From assembly GCA_029974875.1 (NCBI GenBank), contig JARKQP010000743.1, positions 1 through 23,034 on the forward strand: a DNA stretch of 23,034 nucleotides, read 5' to 3'. This DNA comes from Mobilitalea sp. (GTDB lineage Bacteria; Bacillota_A; Clostridia; Lachnospirales; Lachnospiraceae). Below are positions 1 to 6,617 of the stretch, one piece after another; position 1 is the stretch's first letter, and the number at the start of each line of letters is the position of its first letter. The notes below the pieces were generated by a model that ran no database searches, was not told the DNA's origin, and saw only the letters and a program-made list of their open reading frames with translations. A program made the translations under genes and the position numbers.

Positions 1-182
1 TTTATCAGAACACCGTCTTCCGTCATCTTATCCAGGTTCCGGTAAATGGTTGCAAGATTAACTTTATCATCCTTTTCCTGTAAAAAATTATGGATTTCAG
101 CGGCGCTAACCATCTTTTCCTTATGATTTTGGAAAAACAGCAAAATGCTCTCCCTGCTCTTGGTTCTATATATTCTCTGCAT
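1..182 (-). CDS. Fur-family metal-responsive regulator, 5' part (probably Zur)
   Basis: This is the N-terminal ~60 residues of a Fur-superfamily repressor that runs off the left edge. The winged-helix region is clear: it begins MQRIYRTKSRESILLFF, then VSAAEIHNFL, then NLATIYRNLDKMTEDGVLI, the recognition-helix pattern (LATxYRxLxxL) typical of Fur, Zur and PerR. The metal-binding C-terminal domain is outside the window, so the metal cannot be read directly. Two ATGs are adjacent (185 and 182); AGGAGG at 188-193 sits 5 nt from the one at 182, which is preferred. The next genes upstream on the same strand are an L33 paralogue and zinc-type remnants, so Zur is the most likely specificity; this is inference. 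Confidence 0.85.
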   Translation of the reverse strand, partial: MQRIYRTKSRESILLFFQNHKEKMVSAAEIHNFLQEKDDKVNLATIYRNLDKMTEDGVLI

Positions 183-368
183 CATTGCCTCCTAGCTTTT
201 GATCCACTTTCCAACACTTTTGCACGTTCTAAATTTATCTTCTGTATATACTTTGTTTTCCCGTGCCAGCGGCTTATGTCATTTACAAGCATCACTGTTC
301 ACTATATTTACATTAGGCCATATTATTAGTTCGCTTTTATATTGAATTTGCGGGTAATTCCTGATTTC

Positions 369-397
369 ATATTATATCTCACTTTGATTTTTGTCAA
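369..397 (-). promoter_or_regulatory. Sigma-A promoter of the Fur-family gene
   Basis: On the minus strand a perfect TTGACA (392-397) is followed, after a 17-nt spacer, by TAATAT (369-374); an overlapping TATAAT (371-376) would give a 15-nt spacer. It would leave a leader of about 180 nt before the regulator's start at 182. I see no other gene in 186-412. Confidence 0.6.
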
Positions 398-412
398 GGC
401 AACAAGGAACAT

Positions 413-484
413 TCACGGATTTCTCAGTTGCTGATAACCGGTGATCAGGGTTACTGTCTTTTTCCTCTTTTTTGAGCGAACCAT
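413..484 (-). pseudogene. CobW-like GTPase gene remnant (first ~16 codons)
   Basis: A 23-codon reading frame starts with an ATG that overlaps the rpmG stop (TAATG), as in a translationally coupled operon. It begins [17 protein letters not shown] and stops 7 residues later. The run TVTLITGY resembles the beta-strand leading into the P-loop of CobW/COG0523 zinc metallochaperones (xVTLITGFLGSGKTT). The GSGKTT that should follow is absent in every frame, so the rest of the gene appears deleted. COG0523 genes are common partners of Zur-controlled ribosomal paralogues, which supports the reading. Only eight residues carry the match, so an unrelated small peptide remains possible. Confidence 0.4.
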
Positions 485-633
485 TATTTTGTCTCCCTAT
501 GCAGGGTATGCTTTTTCAAACGGGGGCAATATTTCATGGCTTCCATACGCTCCGGGTGCTTTTGCTTGTTCTTTGTTGTTGTATAGTTTCTATCATGGCA
601 CTCCGTGCATGCCAATACAATTTTAACTCTCAT
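484..633 (-). CDS. rpmG: Ribosomal protein L33 paralogue (bL33)
   Basis: This 49-residue protein is full length for bacterial L33 of the 50S subunit. It begins [19 protein letters not shown] and ends [10 protein letters not shown], both signature L33 stretches. The family's zinc ribbon uses CxxC...CxxC; here the first pair (CTEC) is intact but the second reads CPRL, so one of four cysteines is lost and zinc is probably not bound as in the C+ form. GGAGGAA (638-644) lies upstream of the ATG at 633. Zinc-independent L33 paralogues are known members of Zur regulons, where they replace the zinc-containing copy under starvation. The gene follows an L28-like remnant and shares its promoter. Too short to be prominent in a standard gene call. 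Confidence 0.92.
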   Translation of the reverse strand: MRVKIVLACTECHDRNYTTTKNKQKHPERMEAMKYCPRLKKHTLHRETK

Positions 634-674
634 AATCTTCCTCCAATTCTCTTGTTAAGTTGGTTCCATCTTTC

Positions 675-746
675 CTATAAATGCTTTCCTATACTTACCT
701 TGTTTCCAAACATCACTGATTTTCCTGTGTATCTGCATTTTGCCAT
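675..746 (-). pseudogene. Ribosomal protein L28-like remnant (truncated after 23 codons)
   Basis: A strong AAAGGAG lies upstream of an ATG at 746 that opens a 23-codon frame beginning MAKCRYTGKSVMFGNKVS and ending GKHL. The N-terminus matches the bL28 pattern (CxxTGKxxxFGNxVSHS). Normal L28 is about 60-80 residues and continues with an Arg/Lys-rich TxRRxxPN region; here a TAG comes first and only ~40 nt separate it from the rpmG start, so most of the gene is missing. I read it as a truncated Zur-regulated rpmB paralogue whose promoter and ribosome-binding site survive and now serve rpmG. A functional short peptide cannot be excluded. Confidence 0.6.
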
Positions 747-771
747 AATTAATCTCCTTTAGCGCTAGATT

Positions 772-786
772 TGCGAATCATTATCA
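772..786. promoter_or_regulatory. Fur-superfamily operator 1 (overlaps the rpmG transcription start)
   Basis: TGCGAATCATTATCA matches the Fur consensus TGATAATnATTATCA at 12 of 14 defined positions. It lies just downstream of the -10 element of the leftward ribosomal-paralogue promoter, where a bound repressor would block initiation. Fur, Zur and PerR boxes are similar; Zur is preferred from gene content. Confidence 0.65.
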
Positions 787-793
787 ATTTGTT

Positions 794-822
794 ATTATAT
801 AATAATACTATAACTCTGTCAA
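794..822 (-). promoter_or_regulatory. Consensus sigma-A promoter of the L28/L33 operon
   Basis: On the minus strand TTGACA (817-822) and TATAAT (794-799) both match consensus exactly, with a 17-nt spacer. The predicted start falls inside the operator at 772-786, and a second operator lies immediately upstream of the -35. Confidence 0.85.
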
Positions 823-828
823 CATATT

Positions 829-843
829 TGCGAATCATTTGCA
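829..843. promoter_or_regulatory. Fur-superfamily operator 2 (between divergent units)
   Basis: TGCGAATCATTTGCA is a near-perfect palindrome (TGCRAATnATTYGCA) sharing its first half, TGCGAAT, with the box at 772-786. It sits 6 bp upstream of the leftward -35 and 48 bp before the small leader frame on the plus strand, so it could act on both transcription units. No clear plus-strand promoter for the YibE/F genes was found in this gap. Confidence 0.55.
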
Positions 844-890
844 TTTTATTAATGATAAAATTTATCTACTAAAATCAGCAAGGAGGATTT

Positions 891-908
891 ATGAAAATGC
901 ATTTGTAA
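891..908 (+). other. Five-codon frame with strong RBS ahead of the YibE/F genes
   Basis: AGGAGG at 881-886 precedes an ATG at 891 that opens a five-codon frame (MKMHL, then TAA). It ends 61 nt before the YibE-type start. It may be a leader peptide or the 5' stump of a deleted gene. No function is assigned. Confidence 0.35.
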
Positions 909-969
909 TCCACTTAAGTCTGTGTTATTGTTTGATCATGATTATCGATACATATGGAAGGGCACAAGC

Positions 970-2085
970 ATGCGTATCTTAAAATGTAAACGGAGAACGC
1001 TGACCATTTTCTTAATAATAGTGGTAATATTTATGGCTGAATTCATCTTCATGAATCATAATTATTTCCTATACAGTACTACGGTAGCAAAGGTAAAGAA
1101 GGTTACGGATACTTACCTGAACTCGGAAGAAGGTGTATCGGGTGAAGTGGAAAAGTATTATCAGCAATCTCTTCTCATGGAAATCAAAAATGGTCCCTAC
1201 AAGGGGAGGTCCATTCTTGTGGAGAATACCTATTCTGTTTCCCAGATTGACAGCACAAGGTATAGAATCCATGAGGACGTGTTTCTTAATATTAACGCTA
1301 CGGGAGATAAGATCACCGCAGCTATCACCGGTGGGAAGAGGGATCAATATCTTGTGTATATAGTAACCTTGTTCCTGATTGTAATGATTGTATTGACCGG
1401 TAGACAGGGGGTTTTGACCCTTGCATCACTGGCGGTCAATATCACTGTATTTATTATCTGCATTAACAGGTATGTGAAGGGAGCGGATTACGAAAAAATA
1501 TCATTTATAATGATTATGATATTTTCCGTTATAACGCTGTTAATTCTCGGTGGGTTCACAAAAAAGAGCCTGGGAGCGATCCTGTCCACTCTGCTGACGG
1601 TTCTGGTCATCGATGTCCTCTATCGTTTTATTATTTATATCGAGACACCTCCTTATGAGCTTATGGATTATATGGTTGGACCGGCGGATTTGAGCAAGAT
1701 ATTTACTTCAGGAATTATCATAGGGTGCCTGGGAGCCGTCATGGATGTAGCAATTACCATTAACTCGGCTGTCCATGAAATTGTCGTCAAGACCAGGAAC
1801 ATTACATTTAAAATACTTGTAAAATCCATAAGGGAGATCGGCCATGATATCATGGGCACGATGATTAATGTTTTGTTATTTACTTATATCAGCGGCTGCC
1901 TGCCAATTATTTTGATTAAGCTCAAGAATGGATATACTTTGGAGAATCTGGTAAGGTTTAATATCGTATTTGAGATCATCAGATTTCTGGTCGGCTCCAT
2001 CGGGATAGTATTAGCTGTACCAATATCAGGCCTGATAGCGGTATTAATTATGAAAGTCTGGAGGAGTAAAAATTTATGCTGTTAG
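970..2085 (+). CDS. YibE/F-family membrane protein, first of a pair
   Basis: A 371-residue integral membrane protein of the YibE/F family (PF07907), whose biochemical role is not established. Residues ~10-30 form a signal-anchor helix; a soluble, probably extracytoplasmic domain of ~100 residues follows; then about seven hydrophobic helices. Family landmarks are visible: GRQGVLTLASLAVN near the first internal helix and GCLGAVMDVAITINSAVHE in the core. The ATG at 970 is chosen because GGAAGGG (956-962) lies 7 nt upstream; a GTG at 922 would add 16 residues but has no ribosome-binding site. The end overlaps the next gene by 10 nt, indicating coupled translation. The unit shares its upstream region with Fur/Zur-type operators, hinting at a metal-linked role. 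Confidence 0.85.
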   Translation: MRILKCKRRTLTIFLIIVVIFMAEFIFMNHNYFLYSTTVAKVKKVTDTYLNSEEGVSGEVEKYYQQSLLMEIKNGPYKGRSILVENTYSVSQIDSTRYRIHEDVFLNINATGDKITAAITGGKRDQYLVYIVTLFLIVMIVLTGRQGVLTLASLAVNITVFIICINRYVKGADYEKISFIMIMIFSVITLLILGGFTKKSLGAILSTLLTVLVIDVLYRFIIYIETPPYELMDYMVGPADLSKIFTSGIIIGCLGAVMDVAITINSAVHEIVVKTRNITFKILVKSIREIGHDIMGTMINVLLFTYISGCLPIILIKLKNGYTLENLVRFNIVFEIIRFLVGSIGIVLAVPISGLIAVLIMKVWRSKNLCC

Positions 2086-2888
2086 TACTCAGTATCATTC
2101 TTCTGGTTTTTATGGGAATTGTGGGTGGAGAAAGAGGACTCCTGTCACTTGTATCTTTGATTTTTAATGTGGTCATTCTGCTGGTATATATCTACGGGAT
2201 TAATTTTGGAATAAATATCATATTCATGACTCTGATCTGTTCCATACTATTCTTGTCCATAACCTTATTCTATCAGAATGGTATAAACATAAAAACAGTT
2301 GGGTCTTTTCTGTCGGTATTGTTCGTTGAAATTTCGTTAGGCATCCTGGTAAGTGTAATTACTTATTGCTCGAAACTGGCCGGATATAATGAATTTGAAA
2401 AATATGAGGAGAGCATAATGTATTTGTCCCATAATCTGAATCTGAATATGGAGGCTCTTGTGGCGGCTGTCGTTTTGCTGGCAATGCTGGGGGCAATTAT
2501 GGATACTTCGATAGCGATCTCAACATCGGTATTCGAAATCAGCCGCAATAACGAAGAATTAACGATGAAGGACTTATTGCGGTCAGGTAAGAATGTGGGA
2601 AAGGATATCCTGGGAACGACTTCAAATACATTATTTCTTGCCGGAATCGGTGAGACGATCATGCTGTCAATCTTAATGGTGAAGTCGGGCTATGGTTTTG
2701 AAAAACTGATTAATTCGAAGGCATTTTTACAGGAGATATTCATCATTCTGTTTGCCAATATCGGATGTCTAATCATCATCCCAGTCACAATATTCATGGT
2801 CAGCTTTATCATTAAGTCAGATCGGAAGGAGGCAGCATACCTCCGGGAATATTGCAGGAAGGCTAGTAGCTTCACAATCCCGGAATAA
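2076..2888 (+). CDS. YibE/F-family membrane protein, second of a pair
   Basis: A 270-residue, almost wholly hydrophobic protein. It lacks the extracytoplasmic domain of its partner but repeats the same core landmarks: GGERGLLSLVSLIFN near the N-terminus (compare GRQGVLTLASLAVN) and AMLGAIMDTSIAISTSVFE (compare GCLGAVMDVAITINSAVHE). The conserved MDxxIxI with neighbouring small residues probably lies in the membrane core. GGAGGAG lies ahead of the ATG, inside the end of the upstream gene. The pair likely forms a heteromeric membrane complex. The substrate, if it is a transporter, is unknown. A terminator follows at 2969. Confidence 0.82.
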   Translation: MLLVLSIILLVFMGIVGGERGLLSLVSLIFNVVILLVYIYGINFGINIIFMTLICSILFLSITLFYQNGINIKTVGSFLSVLFVEISLGILVSVITYCSKLAGYNEFEKYEESIMYLSHNLNLNMEALVAAVVLLAMLGAIMDTSIAISTSVFEISRNNEELTMKDLLRSGKNVGKDILGTTSNTLFLAGIGETIMLSILMVKSGYGFEKLINSKAFLQEIFIILFANIGCLIIIPVTIFMVSFIIKSDRKEAAYLREYCRKASSFTIPE

Positions 2889-2968
2889 CAAACACAATAC
2901 TTAACGGGTTGACTTCCCTTTTTAACAACACCCATATTCAAAATGACGTTGTTTATGATTGTATGATT

Positions 2969-3004
2969 AGCAGGATTATCCTTTCGGTATTTCCTGCTTT
3001 TTTT
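2969..3004 (+). terminator. Intrinsic terminator after the YibE/F pair
   Basis: AGCAGGA (2969-2975) pairs with TCCTGCT (2992-2998) and is followed by a run of T residues to 3004. It closes the rightward unit that ends at 2888. The stretch 3005-3180 is AT-rich and shows no gene. Confidence 0.7.
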
Positions 3005-3182
3005 GTACAGAAATCAGAAGGTTTCAATCTAATCTGCCAGTTAACAGGAAACTGGATCTGTGCTTTAATTTATCAATGTCTCTAAGTAACATTTTTTTAT
3101 TTAGCTAATATATTTAGTTTAGAGAAACTTTTTTAGTGTCGGCTAATTATGTACCTGCTGTAATTTTACAATCTTTTTTAAA

Positions 3183-3197
3183 TGATAATAATAATCA
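3183..3197. promoter_or_regulatory. Possible Fur-type box upstream of the mntR promoter
   Basis: TGATAATAATAATCA matches TGATAATnATTATCA at 13 of 14 defined positions and ends two bases before the -35 of the next gene. The local sequence is AT-rich, which raises the chance of a spurious hit. Confidence 0.4.
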
Positions 3198-3198
3198 C

Positions 3199-3227
3199 TT
3201 GCATTTTTCTCAATTTAGGTATATAAT
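3199..3227 (+). promoter_or_regulatory. Sigma-A promoter of the Mn transport operon
   Basis: TTGCAT (3199-3204) and a perfect TATAAT (3222-3227) are separated by 17 nt. An operator lies immediately downstream. Confidence 0.75.
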
Positions 3228-3237
3228 ATAATAAAAG

Positions 3238-3251
3238 TTAGGTTAACCTAA
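3238..3251. promoter_or_regulatory. MntR/DtxR-type operator
   Basis: TTAGGTTAACCTAA is a perfect 14-bp palindrome resembling DtxR/MntR-family operators (TTAGGTTAGSCTAACCTAA type). It starts 10 bp after the -10 element, so a bound repressor would block initiation. A further half-site, AATTTAGGT at 3212-3220, lies in the promoter spacer and is an inverted match to AACCTAAATT at 3245-3254. The arrangement indicates autoregulation of the operon by its own first gene. Confidence 0.8.
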
Positions 3252-3267
3252 ATTAGGAGGTACTGTA

Positions 3268-3918
3268 ATGACACCAAATAAAGAAGATTATTTAAAAGAA
3301 CTATATAAGCTGGGTGGTTCTGAGCACCTGGTCAATAATAAACAAATGTCCCAGGTCTTAGAGGTCGCTCCGGCATCTGTATCTGAAATGTTGAACAAAT
3401 TAAGTCAGGAAGGGCTGCTGGTCATTGAGCCCTACAAAGGCTCCCGGCTCACACAGGACGGGCTAAGGATTGCCATTTCACTATTACGCGGACATCGTCT
3501 ATGGGAAGTGTTTCTTATCAGGCACTTAGGATATACCTGGAGTGAAGCACATGAGGATGCAGAGCTATTAGAGCACATATCTCCCTCCAGGCTTACAGAC
3601 CGGCTTGACCGCTTCTTAAATTATCCGGAATACTGCCCCCACGGCAGTGTAATACCAAAATCAGATGGACAGACAAACGAAGATCCATTAATACTTCTAG
3701 CGGATCTGAAAACAGGTGATACCTCAAAAATTAAAAAAGTTCTGGAAGAGAAAGAGTTTCTGGACTATCTGCAAAGCCAGGGAATCGAAATCGGCACCCA
3801 GTTCACCGTTCTTGCCGTTGGCGACTACGAAGGTCCCTTTACACTGTCCCTGGGAGAAAAAACAATTCAGATCAGTTACAAGGCTGCCTGTCAGATTTTT
3901 GTATCTGAAACCAAATGA
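3268..3918 (+). CDS. mntR: Mn-responsive DtxR/MntR-family repressor (TroR-like)
   Basis: A 216-residue metal-dependent repressor. Residues 1-65 are the winged helix (NKEDYLKELYKL, then VAPASVSEMLNKLSQEGLL), 66-140 the dimerisation and metal-binding region, and ~145-216 a C-terminal SH3/FeoA-like domain. By alignment with known members, Asp7, His76, Glu99, Glu102 and His103 occupy the metal-ligand positions; Asp7 and Glu99 replace the Met10 and Cys102 of iron-sensing DtxR, which favours manganese. AGGAGG lies 7 nt from the ATG. It is the first gene of the transporter operon and has an MntR-type palindrome at its own promoter, so Mn-bound protein should shut off uptake. Confidence 0.92.
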   Translation: MTPNKEDYLKELYKLGGSEHLVNNKQMSQVLEVAPASVSEMLNKLSQEGLLVIEPYKGSRLTQDGLRIAISLLRGHRLWEVFLIRHLGYTWSEAHEDAELLEHISPSRLTDRLDRFLNYPEYCPHGSVIPKSDGQTNEDPLILLADLKTGDTSKIKKVLEEKEFLDYLQSQGIEIGTQFTVLAVGDYEGPFTLSLGEKTIQISYKAACQIFVSETK

Positions 3919-3957
3919 TCTTATAACTTTAATTTTGAAAAGAATGGAGGATTATTT

Positions 3958-4890
3958 ATGAATCGAAACCTTAAAAGCTTTTTTATCTTAATTCTTGTTG
4001 CGGCCTTAGCATTCACCGGATGCAAAAAAGCAGAACAGACAAAGGAAAAGGATACATTAAACCTCGTAGCAACCACTACCATGCTGGCGGATCTTTCAAG
4101 GATTATAGGAGGTGAACATGTTACGGTGAACGGTCTCATGGGCCCGGGTATTGATCCCCATCTTTACCAGGCAAGTGCCGGAGATGTTACACTGATGCAG
4201 GAGGCTGACGTCGTAGTGTACAATGGTCTGCATTTGGAGGGTAAAATGGGAGAAATATTTGAATCTCTCACAGACCGGGGAAGCACTGTTATATGCATCG
4301 AGGAAGGGCTGAAGGAGGAGGATTTATTATCCTGGGAGGGCGATTCCTCCACACATGACCCTCACATCTGGTTTGATGTCTCCCTTTGGAAGGATGCCGC
4401 CCAGATCGTAGCTGATAAGTTATCGGAGGCCGATTCTGCGCACTCAGCGGATTATTCCGATAATCTTAAGGCATACCTGAACGAGTTAGATTCTCTGGAT
4501 ACATACATCAAGGATAAAGTTTCAGAAATCCCTCAGGAGCAACGGGTTTTAATTACAGCACACGATGCCTTTAACTATTTTGGCAGAGCCTACGGCTTTG
4601 AAGTAAAGGGCTTGCAGGGTATCAGCACCGATGCGGAGGCAGGTACCGCTGATGTAAGCAATCTGGCTGATTTTATTACGGAGCGCAAAATAAAGGCTAT
4701 TTTCGTAGAATCCTCCGTACCTCCCAAAACCATAGAGGCTTTACAGGCAGCCGTAAAGGCAAAGGGCTTTGATGTAAGCATCGGCGGGGAGCTTTACTCT
4801 GATTCACTGGGTGGGGCGGATTCCGGTGCTGAAACTTACATTCTGACCGTGAAAGCTAATATTGATACAATTGTTGGAGCTTTAAAATAA
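3958..4890 (+). CDS. troA: Mn/Zn ABC transporter substrate-binding lipoprotein (TroA-like)
   Basis: A 310-residue cluster A-I solute-binding lipoprotein. A signal peptide ends in a lipobox (AFTGC, Cys22), so the mature protein is anchored to the outer face of the membrane. The TroA metal ligands are all visible: His68 (GIDPHLYQAS), His136 (HDPHIWFD), His202 (ITAHDAFNYF) and Asp282 (GELYSDSLG). Long stretches such as YGFEVKGLQGIST resemble Treponema TroA. There is no His-rich loop like that of high-affinity zinc-binding ZnuA, and the linked repressor is Mn-type, so manganese is the likely main substrate; zinc binding is also possible because TroA binds both. TGGAGG lies upstream of the start; 39 nt separate it from mntR. 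Confidence 0.93.
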   Translation: MNRNLKSFFILILVAALAFTGCKKAEQTKEKDTLNLVATTTMLADLSRIIGGEHVTVNGLMGPGIDPHLYQASAGDVTLMQEADVVVYNGLHLEGKMGEIFESLTDRGSTVICIEEGLKEEDLLSWEGDSSTHDPHIWFDVSLWKDAAQIVADKLSEADSAHSADYSDNLKAYLNELDSLDTYIKDKVSEIPQEQRVLITAHDAFNYFGRAYGFEVKGLQGISTDAEAGTADVSNLADFITERKIKAIFVESSVPPKTIEALQAAVKAKGFDVSIGGELYSDSLGGADSGAETYILTVKANIDTIVGALK

Positions 4891-4918
4891 TTGCTCTCCA
4901 GAAAAAGGAGGTGTTTGT

Positions 4919-5677
4919 ATGGAATTATATGAATCAAATTACGCCGTTCAAATTGAGGATCTAACTGTTGCCTATGATGCAAAGCCTGTACTGTGGGATA
5001 TTGATTTAGATATCCCGCAGGGTAAGCTAATGGCAGTCATAGGACCTAACGGGGCCGGCAAGACTACCTTGCTAAAAGCCATGCTTGGACTTTTAGTCCC
5101 GGTTTCGGGAACTGTCCGTTTTTTCCATGAAACGGACAACAGCCTTCGCAAATTAAAGAATAAGGTTGCTTACGTTCCCCAAAGCGGAAGCGTGGATTGG
5201 GATTTCCCCGCAACTGTGCTGGACATCGTGCTTATGGGCTGCTACGGAAGGCTGGGCTTCATTAAGCGTCCAGGCAAAAAGGATAAGGAAGCCGCCATGG
5301 AATGCTTGCAAAAGGTCGGCATGACGGAATATGCCAGCCGTCAGATCAGTCAATTATCCGGCGGCCAGCAGCAAAGAGTCTTCCTGGCAAGAGCTTTAAT
5401 GCAGACAGCTGATATTTATTTTATGGATGAACCCTTTAAGGGTGTTGATACCCAGACGGAAAAGGCAATTGTTGTACTGCTAAAGGAGCTGAAGGAATCC
5501 GGTAAGACCGTCGTGGTTGTACACCATGATTTGCAGACAGTGCCGGATTATTTTGACTGGGTTACCCTGATTAATATCAAGGTAATTGCCAGCGGTCCGG
5601 TGGAAGAGGTGTTTCACGAACAAAACCTGAAAAAAGCATACCGCAGCTCAGGTAATCTATTAAAAAGCGCGGTTTAG
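4919..5677 (+). CDS. troB: Mn/Zn ABC transporter ATP-binding protein
   Basis: A 252-residue ABC ATPase that powers metal import. Visible motifs are Walker A (GPNGAGKTT, residues 42-50), Q-loop (VPQSGSVDWDFP, ~86-97), signature LSGGQ (146-150), Walker B (ADIYFMDEP, 164-172) and the H-loop (VVHHDL). The SVDWDFP segment after the Q-loop is typical of the Mn/Zn group (MntB, TroB, ZnuC). AAAGGAGGTG lies upstream of the ATG, and 28 nt separate it from troA. It should act in the cytoplasm as a dimer contacting the two permease subunits encoded next. Confidence 0.93.
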   Translation: MELYESNYAVQIEDLTVAYDAKPVLWDIDLDIPQGKLMAVIGPNGAGKTTLLKAMLGLLVPVSGTVRFFHETDNSLRKLKNKVAYVPQSGSVDWDFPATVLDIVLMGCYGRLGFIKRPGKKDKEAAMECLQKVGMTEYASRQISQLSGGQQQRVFLARALMQTADIYFMDEPFKGVDTQTEKAIVVLLKELKESGKTVVVVHHDLQTVPDYFDWVTLINIKVIASGPVEEVFHEQNLKKAYRSSGNLLKSAV

Positions 5678-5693
5678 GAAGGGAGGTGTTTTC

Positions 5694-6617
5694 ATGGAGG
5701 CACTTATTCATCTGTTCAAGGATTATACCTTTCAGACAGTAGCCTTAGGCTCTGCTATTCTGGGCTTAATCAGCGGTGTTTTAGGAAGCTTTGCGGTGCT
5801 GCGTAAACAAAGCTTATTAGGGGATGGCGTATCCCATGCGGCATTGCCCGGTGTTGTTATGGCATTTGTACTGACCGGTTCTAAGAATACGGAGATCCTT
5901 CTGCTCGGTGCATTGATTTCGGGGTTAATGGCCACTTATTTCATAATCAACATTGTAAAGCATACGCGAATCAAATTTGACAGCGCCCTGGCTTTGGTAA
6001 TGTCCGTTTTCTTCGGCCTGGGGTTGGTGCTTTTAACCTATGTGCAGAAAATACCCAATTCCAATCAGGCCGGATTAAAACGCTTTATCTTCGGGCAGGC
6101 ATCTACGCTGCTGCAAAGGGATGTCTATTTCATGGTAATCTGCGGTGTCATACTGCTTGTTTTTATCCTTTTGTTCTGGAAGGAATTCAAGCTATATATA
6201 TTTGATGAAGAATATGCAAAAAGCCTTGGTTTTCCTGCGCATAGATTAAATCTCTTATTGTCCTTCATGATCGTTATGGCAATTATTACAGGTTTACAGA
6301 CCGTAGGGGTTATTCTCATGAGTGCCATGCTGATTGCACCGGCCGTTGCGGCAAGGCAATGGACCAATAAATTTTGGATTATGGTTGCACTTTCTGCCCT
6401 CTTCGGAGCAGTCTCCGGCGTCTTCGGCACGGCGGCAAGCTCCCTTGTGGCAAAGCTGCCTACCGGGCCGGCAATCGTAGTTTTTATCAGTGGTATTGTT
6501 ATCTTCAGTGTCCTCTTTGCACCCGGAAGAGGCATCCTGCAAAAAGTGATGCACAGGAGGAATTTGAAACTGCTGCTAAGAGATCAGGGAGGTGATGGAA
6601 ATGTCCCCACAATTTGA
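5694..6617 (+). CDS. troC: Mn/Zn ABC transporter permease (TroC-like)
   Basis: A 307-residue ABC-3 family permease with about eight to nine predicted membrane helices. Characteristic stretches are LGSFAVLRKQSLLGDGVSHA (the coupling region near residues 31-50), FDEEYAKSLGFP in the ATPase-contacting loop, and LMSAMLIAPAVAARQW. GGGAGG precedes the ATG at 5694, 16 nt after troB. Its 3' end overlaps the next permease by 17 nt, which suggests coupled synthesis of the two membrane subunits. Confidence 0.92.
   Translation: MEALIHLFKDYTFQTVALGSAILGLISGVLGSFAVLRKQSLLGDGVSHAALPGVVMAFVLTGSKNTEILLLGALISGLMATYFIINIVKHTRIKFDSALALVMSVFFGLGLVLLTYVQKIPNSNQAGLKRFIFGQASTLLQRDVYFMVICGVILLVFILLFWKEFKLYIFDEEYAKSLGFPAHRLNLLLSFMIVMAIITGLQTVGVILMSAMLIAPAVAARQWTNKFWIMVALSALFGAVSGVFGTAASSLVAKLPTGPAIVVFISGIVIFSVLFAPGRGILQKVMHRRNLKLLLRDQGGDGNVPTI

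Noticed and set aside
441..762. Overlapping plus-strand frames of 61 and 96 codons
   Set aside because: The minus strand of the same stretch encodes L33 and the L28-like stump with good ribosome-binding sites; the plus-strand frames have none and no recognisable motif.
922..969. GTG start giving a longer YibE-type protein
   Set aside because: No ribosome-binding site precedes it, while GGAAGGG sits 7 nt before the ATG at 970, where a normal signal-anchor begins.
6592..6600. Earlier GTG/ATG starts for TroD
   Set aside because: They overlap or nearly touch the GGGAGG sequence; ATG 6601 has proper spacing.
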